From assembly GCA_910589415.1 (NCBI GenBank), contig OU342630.1:15781867-15845866 (forward strand): 64,000 bases of DNA, in the 5' to 3' direction. Source of the DNA: Malachius bipustulatus. Lineage: Eukaryota; Arthropoda; Insecta; Coleoptera; Melyridae. Position numbers and translations under genes: made by a program. Under the pieces are notes generated by a model, which did no database searches, had not been told where the DNA came from, and saw nothing but the letters and a program-made list of their open reading frames with translations. How positions within the stretch are numbered: position 1 is the stretch's first letter; the number at the start of each line of letters is the position of its first letter. Shown here one piece after another: positions 48,957 through 59,540 of the stretch.

Positions 48957-50005
48957 GTAATCATTATATGCAGACGGAAAATATGATCAGAGATGAGGAT
49001 GACAGAGGAGATGAGACAAGATCTGTCAGTGAAAGTGAGAGACTGAATATCGAAATTGTGAAATTAGTAAAAAGAGAGTTGGAAAAATTAGTTTGTGAAA
49101 GACGCGAAAAAGAAGATTCTGACAACCTGGCAGATAAAGTTAAGGAAACTCTTAAATTTGAAATAATAAGTAAAGATTCCGGTCTGAGACGCGATTACAA
49201 ATTAACATTGAATACAAAATTCGAACATTTTTATGATTACTTTACCTCTGAATTAAGAAGTCACGAATTACTTTACATAATTGACCCTGAAATCACCTCA
49301 AATAAAGATAAAGACGCGGCGACGGTTGAAAAACATAAATACAAGGTCAGAGATATTTTAATTAATCATTTAGATCAAACTTATCATTCGAAAGTAATTC
49401 AGATAAAGGATCCTGTAGAAATTTTAAATAAAATCAGAGAATTAAAAAAATGTGAGAGCAATCTCTCATCAACTACAATACGAAAACAGCTGTATAATAT
49501 GCAGTATTATCCAAATAAACAAAATGCTTCTGATTTTTGTGACAAGTTCGAAGATGTTGTTCGAAATTATGAAAACTTATCAGGAGTCGTGCCACTATCG
49601 GAAGGTGAAAAAAGAGATGCGTTCTTTAATGCTGTTATGACCACGGTTCCTGAAGTACAATCCGTAGAATTCATGACAAAGAATTCGACTGGGAAAGGTC
49701 TCAGTTATGATCAATTGAAATTATTTTTGATGCAAGCGGAAGCTAATAAAAAGCAATCTGCATCATCAGAAATTAGAGCTGTTATGAAAGCTCATGGACG
49801 AGATGCGAAAGAGAGATGCTATGAGTGCGATGACATCGGCCACATAGCAATTAATTGCCGTTTCAGAGGTACTGGACTGAAAAAATGTTACGAGTGTGGT
49901 CAGGTTACTAATCACAAAGCAGCTGATTGTCCAGTAAAAAGAATAAAACAGTCAACGTCTGAAAGAGGCAGGGTAAGTTATGGTTCCAACAGAGGACAAG
50001 TATAA
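48932..50005 (+). CDS. gag: Copia Gag, nucleocapsid-containing part
   Basis: A 357-codon frame. The N-terminal 90 residues are charged. The middle, about residues 90-290, has the helical UBN2-like capsid organisation of copia Gag proteins. Two CCHC zinc knuckles follow: CYECDDIGHIAINC (296-309, CX2CX4HX4C) and CYECGQVTNHKAADC (319-333, CX2CX5HX4C), with a basic tail. In the cell it would form the particle and bind the genomic RNA. It ends with TAA-TAA at 50003-50008, while the protease frame has already opened in the +1 phase. The natural start lies upstream in another phase, so this copy's Gag is N-terminally damaged. Confidence 0.85.
   Translation: MRANYNKISNHYMQTENMIRDEDDRGDETRSVSESERLNIEIVKLVKRELEKLVCERREKEDSDNLADKVKETLKFEIISKDSGLRRDYKLTLNTKFEHFYDYFTSELRSHELLYIIDPEITSNKDKDAATVEKHKYKVRDILINHLDQTYHSKVIQIKDPVEILNKIRELKKCESNLSSTTIRKQLYNMQYYPNKQNASDFCDKFEDVVRNYENLSGVVPLSEGEKRDAFFNAVMTTVPEVQSVEFMTKNSTGKGLSYDQLKLFLMQAEANKKQSASSEIRAVMKAHGRDAKERCYECDDIGHIAINCRFRGTGLKKCYECGQVTNHKAADCPVKRIKQSTSERGRVSYGSNRGQV
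49973..49978 (+). promoter_or_regulatory. Consensus 5' splice site at the gag-protease junction
   Basis: GTAAGT preceded by GG occurs at the end of gag, a few codons before the frame changes. Drosophila copia makes a spliced subgenomic mRNA for Gag products, so a donor near the end of gag could have the same role. Usage is unproven. Confidence 0.35.
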
Positions 50006-51155
50006 TAATAATTCGAGAAGTGGTAAATATTGTAACGATCCTCAAAACAGAGGATTTAAAAGAAAAGCTTTTGATGAGAATGAGAGGAGTGGAGACGCGA
50101 AAAGATTTAAAAGTTACAGAGGTCGAGGTAACTACAAGAACGTGAAGTGGAATGAGAAAGGATGGAAGAAGAACCAGAACAAGCAAAAGGAAAAGAGTGG
50201 AGACGGAAACGTGAATGACGCAAAATATGCTAAAGGTGAGTTACTTTCCACTAATTTATCAAATTATCATTATTATGACTTAGAAATTGAACATGATCAA
50301 AGTAAAATCTTTACTAGATTTCTTGCCGATTCGGGTGCAACCGAGCACCTGTCTAATAGTAAAGTCATGTTTAAATCATTTGATGAGACAAATTATGGTA
50401 AGATTAGATGTGCTAATAAAAATGCATCAGCAGATCTCAAAACGGAGGGAGCAGGTAATATTGAAGTTGTGTTAAATAATAATAAGTTGTTTGAAATCGA
50501 AAGCGTAATATATGCCAAAGCACTATCGGAGAATTTATTATCGTTGAGGAAATTTGCAGAGATGGGTTTTAGTATTTATTTAGATAACAAAAAAATTGAC
50601 ATTTTCGATCCGGTCTCGAATGAATCTTTTATAACTGGGATATATAATAAACCTTATTGGATAATAGAATTCGAAGTAAACAAAAGTAAAAACAAAAATG
50701 AAAATAACTTTACAAGTAGGAGAATTATGGCTAATTTAACCGAAAATGAGCGAGATGCGAATAATGCCACCCGGTATAAAACTAGAAGTGTGACGTTAAA
50801 AGAAACCAAAGAAAAACTTGAATTTAATGAGCAACAAAGAGATGAGAGTAAAAATAGGAATAGTCAAGGGGATGAGATGGAATTAGAGGGGACAATACTA
50901 AACGAAAATCGTATAATAACTGGAGATGAGAATTTAGAAAATAAAACAGGGGGTGAAAAGAAGTTCATTTATGAGAACTCAAATTTTGATACATCAATCT
51001 GGGACAGGAAAATTCATGACTTAGACCAGCTACCTATTGTAGAACTGCCAAATATAGGTAGTCACCATTCAGTAAAAAATATAAGATGTTCGCAAAAAAT
51101 AATAGGGCTATGCTCTGGCACGTTAGACTGGGGCACGCCTCTGTCGCCTATCTAA
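49980..51155 (+). CDS. pol: Copia protease and start of the integrase region
   Basis: A 391-codon frame, +1 relative to gag. It begins with a basic, Asn/Lys/Gly-rich linker. The aspartic protease active site FLADSGATEHLS (catalytic Asp about residue 117) follows, with the hydrophobic NLLSLRKFAEMGF segment typical of the copia protease C-terminal part near residue 190. A charged low-complexity stretch (about 230-330) precedes the pre-integrase region. The frame is lost near 51090-51110, just before the integrase zinc-binding domain, so the last 15-20 residues here are out of frame. Protease would mature the Gag-Pol polyprotein inside particles. Confidence 0.85.
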   Translation: MVPTEDKYNNNSRSGKYCNDPQNRGFKRKAFDENERSGDAKRFKSYRGRGNYKNVKWNEKGWKKNQNKQKEKSGDGNVNDAKYAKGELLSTNLSNYHYYDLEIEHDQSKIFTRFLADSGATEHLSNSKVMFKSFDETNYGKIRCANKNASADLKTEGAGNIEVVLNNNKLFEIESVIYAKALSENLLSLRKFAEMGFSIYLDNKKIDIFDPVSNESFITGIYNKPYWIIEFEVNKSKNKNENNFTSRRIMANLTENERDANNATRYKTRSVTLKETKEKLEFNEQQRDESKNRNSQGDEMELEGTILNENRIITGDENLENKTGGEKKFIYENSNFDTSIWDRKIHDLDQLPIVELPNIGSHHSVKNIRCSQKIIGLCSGTLDWGTPLSPI

Positions 51156-51259
51156 AGGCTTTGCAGGGAAAATTTCCTGAAAATAAAGAACTAAATGATG
51201 CAATTTTTGATGAGTCAATATTAGATTGTGAAGTATGTATGATGGCTTTAAAAGTTTAA
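51095..51259 (+). pseudogene. Integrase zinc-binding (pre-integrase) segment in a shifted frame
   Basis: In the third phase the sequence reads through MLWHVRLGHAS and, 40 codons later, CEVCMM. These supply the His-His and Cys-Cys pairs of the GAG_pre-integrase HHCC zinc domain. The phase is -1 relative to the frame before it and is corrected by a +1 change at about 51250-51256. One missing and one extra base therefore bracket exactly this domain. Confidence 0.75.
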
Positions 51260-53960
51260 AAAGTTACCTTTTAACTCAGTACGGAGACGAGCTACTGAAC
51301 CATTACAAATTATCCATTCGGATATCATGGGGCCCATTACTCCGTTATCACACCCCAAGCGGTACCGATTTATTGCAGTATTTGTTGATGACTACTCTAG
51401 AGTAGCAATGGCATATCCAATGAAGGTGAAAAGTGAAACAGGTTATTGTTTTGAAGCATTTGTTAGAAGCGCTCGAAATTTATTAGGCAGAGATGCGAAA
51501 GTGTGTTATTTGAGAACAGATCAAGGTACAGAGTATACAGGTGGCTACACCATTGAGGTCTTAAAAAGATTAGGTGCAGAGTTGCAACTTGCAAGTCCAA
51601 ATACACCACAGCATAATGGCGTTTCTGAAAGGTTTAATCAAACCATACAAAAGAAGGTAAGAGCATATATATTTGATGCAAAGATACCTGAAAGTATGTG
51701 GGATCTTGCTCTAAGTGCTGCTGTGTATGCCTATAACAGAACACCTCATAAGTCAAATAACATGGTCACGCCACTACAAAGATTTGCTCCAAATCACAAT
51801 TATGACATAGGTCAGCTGAGACGGTTTGGATGCGTTGCTTATATTGAAGTTCAAAGAAAGACGGGTCCCAAGTTTAGATGCGAAGGGAGACGCGTGATCC
51901 TAGTAGGTTACACACCTACTGGAGATCAGTTCCTAAAACCTGAAGAAGGCAAATTTTATGAAAGTAGAGACGCGCGTTTCAATGAAAAACTAGTATATGG
52001 AGATAAGTATGAGAAAGACAGCATAAAAGACTGGCCGGTTGAACAAATTGAAATTAAAAAAGAGAAGTGGTTTGTTGAATTTGCTGGAGATGAATCTCAA
52101 AATGACGGAACTTTAAAACCGGAGGGAGAAGTGAAAAAGAAAAGAGGTCGACCAAAGAAACAGATTGCTGTCTCTGAAAAGAAAACTGAAAATCTAGTTA
52201 ATGATACAAGTTTTTCTAATATTGAAAAAGATGAGGAAAAGAGAAGTCAGATACTAAAAGCAGTTATATTCAATGATGAGACTGAAAAAAAGACGAATGA
52301 AACAAAAGAAAGGATTTATCACGCAATGATTGCGGAAATAAATCAAGACCCAGTGTCTTATAGAGAAGCGGTTAAATCTAAGGAGTCTTCTTTGTGGCAG
52401 GAGGCAATAAACGATGAGTTGGAATCCATGTATAAAAATGAGGTATGGTCACTTGTCGATCGACCGACTATATTGAAAAATAACCGAAGAGCAAACATCA
52501 TAGACTCAAAGTGGGTATTCAAAAAGAAAACCGAGAGCGGAGGTAGAACAAAATATAAAGCACGACTTGTAATAAGAGGTTTCAAAGATCAAAATTACTA
52601 TGATTTGAGTGAAACATATGCCCCTGTGTCTCGATTACCTTTGATAAGATCTATTTTTGCCATTGTTAATAAGTATGATCTAGAGATGTGTCAATTAGAC
52701 GTTAAAACTGCATTTCTAAACGGTTTAATAGATGAGGAAATTTATATGGAAATTCCAGAAGGAGTAAATGTTACGCAGGAGGAGAGGAAGGGCAAAGTTT
52801 GTAAAATAAAACGAGCCTTGTATGGCCTTCGGATTAGTCCGAAAAAGTGGAACAAAAGGTTCACTGACGTAGCGACGAGTGTAGGACTAACAAATTATGA
52901 AACTGAGCCGTGTCTATTTACCTGGAGAGAGGAAAATAAAATTCTTATTCTATTGTTATATGTAGACGACATAATAATTTCCTGTAATGATAAAATTAAA
53001 TTAAAAGAAGTGGTAACAAAATTAAAGAATGAATTTGAGATGAGTGAATTAGGAGAACCAAAGGAATTTCTGGGAATTACAATAACTAGAGATAGGGAGT
53101 CCCATGAAATTCTACTTGGCCAAGAAAAATATGTAGATAAGATTTTAGAAAAATTTCAATTTAATAAAGAATATCCACAGAAAACCCCTATGGTTACTAC
53201 TCAAGTAGCTAACAGAGAAAGAAAACAAAGAGAAGAGAATTTTGACTGTGAAGTAATAAAAGAAACCGAGACGAGGAACAATGCACCCTATAGGGAAGCT
53301 ATAGGCAGCCTGTTATATCTGGCTGGAGCCACTCGGCCAGATATCTCTTTCGCGGTGAATGTATTAAGCAGACATCAAATTAATCCCACTGAGAGTGATT
53401 GGCTGATGGTCAAAAGAGTATTCAGATATTTAAAGGGAACTAAAACTTTAAAATTAAGATATACCGGAGAGAAAGGTGACCTTCAAGCTTATTCTGACGC
53501 AAGTTTCGCCGATTGTAAGGGATCGCTGACAACTTGTGGGTATGTAATAAGACTTTTTGGGGATACGATAGCCTGGAGGACACACAAGCAATCATATGTT
53601 GCCTTGTCCACTTGCCAGGCAGAGTATGTTGCGATGAGTGAGACGTGTCAGGGATTGATTGCAATGAATAATTCATTGAAATTAATTTTGAATAAATCCT
53701 TTTGCCCAATAAAATTGTGGTGCGATAACAAAGCGGCGGAAGCAAGTGCCAAAATAAGTGGGGGCAACAAGTTAAGACATATGACTGAGGTGCGAGAACA
53801 CTATGTAAAAGGGTGTGTGAAAAGAAATCAAGTAAAAATAGAGTGGATCCCTTCAAAGGATCAAATTGCTGACATATTTACAAAACCTCTATCATTCGAG
53901 ATGCATAAATATTTAGTTGGAAAAATTATGAACAGTCCTTTGGTAACTGATGGAAATTAA
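51255..53960 (+). CDS. pol: Copia Pol: integrase core, reverse transcriptase, RNase H
   Basis: A long intact frame, open from 51255, with the first Met at 51327 (877 codons). The integrase catalytic core shows D,D-35-E: the Asp in FVDDYSR (21-22), LRTDQGTEY (Asp 65) and NGVSERFN (Glu 101). A Lys-rich linker with an AT-hook-like RGRPKK follows near 275. Reverse transcriptase has [23 protein letters not shown] and the catalytic YVDD (545-548). RNase H has YSDASFADC (Asp 724), [12 protein letters not shown] and LWCDNKAA. The order integrase-RT-RNase H is copia-specific. All visible catalytic residues are present, so this part could be functional if translated, although upstream breaks would prevent a normal Gag-Pol in this copy. 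Confidence 0.92.
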   Translation, partial: FKKLPFNSVRRRATEPLQIIHSDIMGPITPLSHPKRYRFIAVFVDDYSRVAMAYPMKVKSETGYCFEAFVRSARNLLGRDAKVCYLRTDQGTEYTGGYTIEVLKRLGAELQLASPNTPQHNGVSERFNQTIQKKVRAYIFDAKIPESMWDLALSAAVYAYNRTPHKSNNMVTPLQRFAPNHNYDIGQLRRFGCVAYIEVQRKTGPKFRCEGRRVILVGYTPTGDQFLKPEEGKFYESRDARFNEKLVYGDKYEKDSIKDWPVEQIEIKKEKWFVEFAGDESQNDGTLKPEGEVKKKRGRPKKQIAVSEKKTENLVNDTSFSNIEKDEEKRSQILKAVIFNDETEKKTNETKERIYHAMIAEINQDPVSYREAVKSKESSLWQEAINDELESMYKNEVWSLVDRPTILKNNRRANIIDSKWVFKKKTESGGRTKYKARLVIRGFKDQNYYDLSETYAPVSRLPLIRSIFAIVNKYDLEMCQLDVKTAFLNGLIDEEIYMEIPEGVNVTQEERKGKVCKIKRALYGLRISPKKWNKRFTDVATSVGLTNYETEPCLFTWREENKILILLLYVDDIIISCNDKIKLKEVVTKLKNEFEMSELGEPKEFLGITITRDRESHEILLGQEKYVDKILEKFQFNKEYPQKTPMVTTQVANRERKQREENFDCEVIKETETRNNAPYREAIGSLLYLAGATRPDISFAVNVLSRHQINPTESDWLMVKRVFRYLKGTKTLKLRYTGEKGDLQAYSDASFADCKGSLTTCGYVIRLFGDTIAWRTHKQSYVALSTCQAEYVAMSETCQGLIAMNNSLKLILNKSFCPIKLWCDNKAAEASAKISGGNKLRHMTEVREHYVKGCVKRNQVKIEWIPSKDQIADIFTKPLSFEMHKYLVGKIMNSPLVTDGN

Positions 53961-54215
53961 TTACTAATTCTATTTTGTTTCACAGGTAACTAACTGAGAA
54001 GGAAGATACCTCGGTATACTTGAGATGCGAAAGGGGAATAGGTTATAATAATAAGTCTATTTGAATTATATTGTTTATTGTTTTGAAATAATAATTATTG
54101 TATAAGTTGTAAAATTTTCAAGTTAGTCTTTCTTGATGAAGAATGTGTCTTTGTCTATGTACATTGAAACTGAGATGCGGTGGTTTATTGCTTAAGGATG
54201 TGAGAGGCGCTTAGT

Positions 54216-54225
54216 CGGGAGGGAG
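54216..54225 (+). promoter_or_regulatory. Polypurine tract
   Basis: A purine-rich run (GGGAGGGAG preceded by C) lies immediately before the 3' LTR, where plus-strand DNA synthesis is primed. A second purine-rich run near 54030-54048 could be a central-type or vestigial tract. Confidence 0.75.
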
Positions 54226-54442
54226 TGTTAGAATTCGAATTTACGCCTAACCGCCTCTGACTAATGTATGACGAGGCCTCCTTCCGTAAAATTGATAAGC
54301 AATCGATGCAGGCAGTAGTGAGTAGCGAATCGACCGTGAGAGACGAGTAATTATTATTATTGATTTACAAAATAAAGGAAGTTCGTTATTATAAAGTGGT
54401 GTTTTATTTTATTGAAAAATACAAAATAGAAAAATCCCAACA
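54226..54442 (+). repeat. Copia 3' LTR
   Basis: 217 bp, identical to the 5' LTR by base-by-base reading, followed by the target duplication ATAAA at 54443-54447. Confidence 0.95.
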
Positions 54443-54447
54443 ATAAA

Positions 54448-56960
54448 AAATGAATTTAAAAAAGCAGTGATTTTAACGAGGATTTTAGGTAGGTACCGAA
54501 TAAAAACTAGTTGAATAAGTGTAAGTTCACGATGTAAAATTTCAAAAAAGTCTGGAGATTGGTGTAGGCTCGGATGTAGATACCTGTACCTGTTATTAGA
54601 AAAAATATGTGCTGCCATGTGCCCGAGATAGATATGCTATCATGTGCTGTTCTTGCAAAAAAAAATCAAAGAGTAACTTGAAACCAGAGATTTTATTTAC
54701 AATCATTAATATACCCAAGGTTTGTTGATGCTCTTAACCACTTGAAAATGTGACAAAATTTTTTACATGTAATAGATGCTTCCTTTACTACTGCATAACC
54801 TTTATACTCTCTAGATTTATAATAGTGTGGTCGGAGAGATTGCTTGCTAAGACCATTAGCCACATGGGTAAATTTTTTTATTTTTGTTAGTAAATAGTAA
54901 TGAAAAGGCATCACGATTGAGGCATGAGGCAGTGCTATCGAAAACAGAAATAAATAATATAAAGAAAAAACAAGAAGAAACGAGAAAGTCAATTTACAGA
55001 TATTCTACTCTGAAGTTTATTTCATTTTTCGTAATTGCGCCAACAGATAGTCAGGGTTAAGATCTTTGATTGAATGATATAATTATTATCCTCCACCACA
55101 ACCAAATAAGTCGAGCATAACATATTACATACAGTAATGCATATCATTAATATCTATAACAGAATATAATTTTTTGTACAACCTAGCATTAAAATAAAAG
55201 CCAATCATGCTAATCCATAATCAACTTCGATCCTACAAAAAATTCTCTTCCTTATGACTGCAAAGTCTATAATTTATAATTATCATAATTTTTAAATTTG
55301 GGTCGAGACTAAAATCATGCACGGAGTTAAATTGAGCGATACGCAAAGTAATAAGATGCATACCTATTACGATATAATATAATGCAAAATTTAAAACTTA
55401 TATATATATTTAATCAAACATTGACAGCTTCTTTAGTCAAATTGTTTAGTACCCATTAGATAGAGTATTATATACTTTCAAAAGTCTACTTAGCCCACAT
55501 CCATCTCCACATTTAAAATAGACTAATCTTATGCAATCTAATGTACCGGAACAACAATAATTATTATTCTTACTTGTAAAATTTCCATACAGCAACTAAC
55601 TCTGGATTGTTAATCAGGTATTTGAATAAGGTTTAGCCGGTTTTAATAACGATTATAGTATTATTATACAAGTACCTACCTATGTAATGTAAAGTACTTT
55701 TTTATTAAAAAGTTTACCTAAAGCAACTTTATCTCTTAAAATATTACTGGTATGGGCACATAAGCAAAAAGTATGCCAAGGTTTAGTTAAGAAAAATTTA
55801 AACAGCCGTTCAACTTATCGTAACAAAATAGGTATATTATTGATTTGAGTGCCAATATATGTATAATCTATCTCCGCAGTAATTTTCACGTGGATTTCTA
55901 AATAATTACACATTTGCTTTTCCTCTGCTTGCATAAAAAACTGGTAGGTAATAGAAAAGTAGTCAACAACCGCAATTGATTCGATTTCATCATTGCAGAG
56001 AGCAATTTTCACCCGTAAGAAACCATTAATTGGAATTTCACACTACGTTAATTTTTTAGAGGACATTTTGATTATTTATTATTTATAAAAGTAGTAATAA
56101 ATAGTTCTCTTGTAAGTGCTGTTTCGCTACTAACGTTATTCTCGTTCGAGTAATTATTGTTATTGCCGAAAATTCTTAATCATTTAGGCTAGAAGTAATG
56201 TTATTTTGATTTGAGTCTCTTTTAAATTTCGCTTAGCCTAAAATGAAAAGGCGACACACATGAAAGGCAGAAGCTAAGCCCATATCCACACCAAGCACAC
56301 TAAGGAATAAGGGGCACTTCACCTTTTGTTGACTGTTATCACAAACGGGCGAATATCATGACATGTAGAATAACAGCTCAAAGCTCCATCCATTTACATG
56401 CAGCTTAGTGAAGTTGACACCCCTAAGTGCAATTTTTATAATAAATAAACGGCATTCGTTTGTCCACGATTGTCCACACTCCAAGAAAAAAACTATGACC
56501 AAATTAAAAAAATTGACAGCAGCACCAAATGCGAATTTTCATAAAATTCAAACGGCATTCGTTTGTTAAAGATTTTTTTACGTTTGTCCAACCGAAATTT
56601 TCGTTTGTGCACCGTCCAAAAAAAATACGGCAAAATAGATATAAATTTGACTTATAAACAACAGAACTGAAAGTTACGTACTGTTAATTATTAGTACACA
56701 AAAGAATATAGACACTAACTGCACTGAGCACTTCCGACTTCATTTTTTTCAATACAAGCACTGGAATGCTTATTGTCATAATATGACATAATATTGCGTA
56801 TTTCCAATAAATTTGTAATTCCTTTTTCGTTGGTTACTCTTCGTTTCAAAATATTGTAGTACAGATGCTAGGGACACAGAAATTATTGCTATTTTATATA
56901 CTTATTTATTTAATTTACTATATTCCAATAGAAAAAAAGTTCTCCTATTAGAACCAAAAT
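54448..56960. other. AT-rich DNA without recognised gene
   Basis: Short frames only. Near 56440-56620 a segment with CGGCATTCGTTTGT occurs twice, about 110 bases apart, a small direct repeat. No other feature was recognised. Confidence 0.4.
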
Positions 56961-57451
56961 GGTCATTATTTATTCTGTGTGTCCTACAGTTTCACTATGG
57001 CACTTATATAGGGATGGAGGACGTACCTCCAGTAAGGTATTTATTTGTTTTGAAAATGCATGGTTATCAAAAAAAGGCATTAAAAATCGGACTATGGAGT
57101 CCAGTCCTGGTTAGCACCCCAATAAACATGCAAGGCCACCGCATCGAGCCGATGATACCGGATGATGTCGCCGCGGATGATGCATTCGCCCGCTACAGCA
57201 CCGGCATAAATCCCCAAGCTCACTCAAACGTATTCGGACTAGAATAGTGATCGATGTCACGTTTTTTGGAATGCAAATTTTAAATGCAAAATAAATGCAA
57301 ATGTCAAAATGATAATAATTGTGCTACTGTTAATTTCGAAGATATTCCTTGCCCTGAAAGTGAAGAAAAAATTGCACACAGTACCCCTATTTCGCTCCTT
57401 GGTCCCGAAAAAATTGATGGAACTTAGGACACGTAGATGTGAATATTTACC
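56961..57451 (-). mobile_element. Dispersed repeat family A, copy 3 (reverse)
   Basis: It runs from GGTCATTATT to GAATATTTACC and matches the 10.5- and 23.3-kb copies in reverse orientation (CCATAG..AAACTGTA block, AATAAACATGCAAGG, GTGATCGATGTCACG, GGTCCCGAAAAAATTGATGG). A 77-codon plus frame inside (57014-57247) partly corresponds to a frame in the 23.3-kb copy, but it is probably only a by-product of repeat similarity. Confidence 0.7.
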
Positions 57452-57839
57452 ACCATAATAATTCTAAGCTTTGATTTACATGGATTTAAAAGCAGAACGC
57501 CTTGTAGAGAACAACGGAACGTGTTATAACAACTGGGTGAATTTTATATTAAAGGTGGCTAAAGCCCATGATATAGGTAGTTCATATTAAAATATATACT
57601 TTTTATTAACTCTTAATTAATTAAACTTTTAGCGGAACATTTCCAGCCACACTAGAACGCCATTTTATACTATTGTGGAATACGGACAGCTATATAAGAT
57701 ACGTGTAAATACCATTTCCCGAGCAATTTCCATTAACTTTTCATCTAATTTGTTTGCCAGATTAAGTCAATATTGCACGGGATGTTAAAAAAATTCCCAG
57801 TACCCGTCTAATAACTCCTTAAATTTTAAATTAATTTTA

Positions 57840-57990
57840 ATTTATGATTTTTAAAAGTATTTTTAAGTTTTTACATATCTTTTACAATTTATGAGTGAAC
57901 AAGAGACCAATCGGTCCCGAAACGTTTCATTTAAATAAAAATATTTTTGAAAAATAATACTTTAATATCAGGAACCTAAAACCCAAAAGA
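57840..57990 (+). repeat. Dispersed repeat with GACC..GGTC..CCGAAACG motif
   Basis: It holds AAAAGTATTTTTAAGTTTTT, TTATGAGTGAACAAG, a GACC/GGTC stem (57905-57908 and 57913-57916), CCGAAACG and, further on, GGAACCTAAAACCC. Copies or relatives lie at 20057-20190 and 39910-40020. This is the best-preserved version of the stem plus GAAAC motif. Confidence 0.55.
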
Positions 57991-58087
57991 AGAACATTTA
58001 ACAACTTAAATTTTACTTTGAAAAAAACTAAAAAACATGTCATTTTTATAAGTTTATTTACTTTCTATTGATGTGAAAAAAATTAAA

Positions 58088-58665
58088 CGGGGTATTACTT
58101 GGCTCAGTAATAAGGGCATTGTCTATTTTTTTAAAAAGGGCCCCTATATATTATTACATTTTCAGATTGTTTGAGAAAATTCAATAAGAATGGTTTTTAC
58201 AGTTGCAGTTTAAATTGAGTAGGTTGTGAGTTATAACTAAATGAAAATCGCGATTTTCAATTTTCAAAGTTTACATTAAAAACGGCTCACGATATCGGAA
58301 AACGGCTTACATGTCCCTATTTCAACTTTTTATGTTATATCCTAGATGTAGATGAAATTTTTATACAGGGTGATGAAAAAACTGATACATAATATTCATC
58401 ATGATGTAAAAAATTTCAAGTACCTACACTGTAAGATACCATCAAATGAAAAGTTAAGATAGGGACATGTAAGCCGTTTTGCGATATTTTGAGTAGTTTC
58501 CGATGTACACTGCTTTGAAAATAAAAACTTGCGATTTTAACTTTTTTATTCTCATATTATACTCATTTTAAATGCAACTGTAGAAAAAATAAATAAAAAA
58601 AAATAAAAAAATAAATAAACCATTTTTATTGGATTTTTTCTGGAAATATGAAAAAAATAGTGCCG
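58088..58665. mobile_element. Foldback element family B, copy 3
   Basis: The left end includes ACTTGGCTCAGTAATAAGG as in the 17-kb copy. The arms share AATGGTTTTTACAGTTGCAGTT, AAATCGCGATTTTCA, GAAAACGGCTTACATGTCCCTAT and complements, with the centre near 58370. The right end beyond TTTTCTGGAAATATG is eroded, with a TAAATAAA-rich insertion near 58590. It is non-coding. Confidence 0.7.
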
Positions 58666-59259
58666 TAGTTACAAAAATTGAGAAAATAAAACAATTACAT
58701 CAGTAGAAAGTAAATTAGGTACATTATAAATTTGATCTGTTTTTAATTTTTTTAAAACTCAAAATTTTTAGATTTATTGGGGGTACTTGAACTTTTTCAA
58801 CACCGTGTATATTATTTCTCCAGATTATATTATTAATTCTACAACTACAGAAGCAACCAAATAATGCCATGGGTGAAACCCGAATAAAACTGACTCAAAA
58901 CTCACTCATGTTTTTTCCTTATAAAAAAAGTTTAACTAGAGAGTAAATAATCTTCCTAGTTTCTCCCGAGTTATTATTGGCCGAAGATCAGTTATTGCGA
59001 AACAGCAATTAATTTCAATTAGTAATTTAGAAACCTAATTGGTTGGAATATGATATAGTATTGCAATAAGCAATAAGCATCGAAAATTGATCAATTTTCC
59101 ATGTCCAAAAAGGAATCTTGATTACAATTAAAATAAGTGCTATTAATTTTTAAACACTTTTTATTATTTTTATTAATTTTAAATTTTTATATCAGTTTTT
59201 ACCGAGATTGGTTTAAAAGTTTTAGTCACTACCTAATGAAAATATGCAAGGCGCGTCTG

Positions 59260-59540
59260 AGTGCAAATGTCTCTCAAGTCAGTCATGTGAATCTGGCCAG
59301 TTCGCTCGTGTTGTCATCGGCATGCCACATCAGCAAGTGCGATTCTCTACAGAAGTTCCATGTGAATGCCCCTGCTTAACTAGGAAACATATCTCATACA
59401 GGAGGTAGAGAATCACACTTGCTGTTAGAACATGCCGAGGGACATGGCGATGAGCTCTAACAAAAGTGAAATGGTCATCCATGTCTACAGTAGTGTTTTT
59501 GTCTGCCAATGGCATGAGATCAGTATTTTCTATGAGCCAT
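59260..59540. repeat. Palindromic dispersed repeat
   Basis: The left half carries GGCCAGTTCGCTCGTGTTGT, CATCGGCATG and CAAGTGCGATTCTCTA. The right half carries the complements in mirror order (TAGAGAATCACACTTG, CATGCCGAG, GAGCTCTAACAAAAGTG, AAATGG). One arm is related to 3126-3275. It is non-coding. Confidence 0.6.

Larger units (their letters stand above)
47418..54442 (+). mobile_element. Copia-type LTR retrotransposon, complete (7025 bp)
   Basis: The element has 217-bp LTRs, a copia-like primer site, gag, protease, integrase, reverse transcriptase and RNase H in the Ty1/copia order (integrase before RT), a polypurine tract and a 5-bp target duplication. Integrase preceding RT rules out gypsy and BEL types. 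The LTRs are identical base for base, so it inserted very recently. Yet the reading frame of this copy is broken: in-frame stops in the 5' part of gag, frame changes near 48932-48956, 49980-50005, 51090-51110 and 51250-51256. It probably moved with proteins supplied by an intact relative, unless the breaks are assembly errors or one of the frame changes is programmed. Confidence 0.95.

Noticed and set aside
48695..48964. 89-codon minus frame rich in Ser and Leu within the copia element
   Set aside because: It is the antisense of the purine-rich gag region; the composition explains its openness.
53440..53856. 138-codon minus frame in the copia RNase H region
   Set aside because: Antisense to the well-supported RNase H domain.
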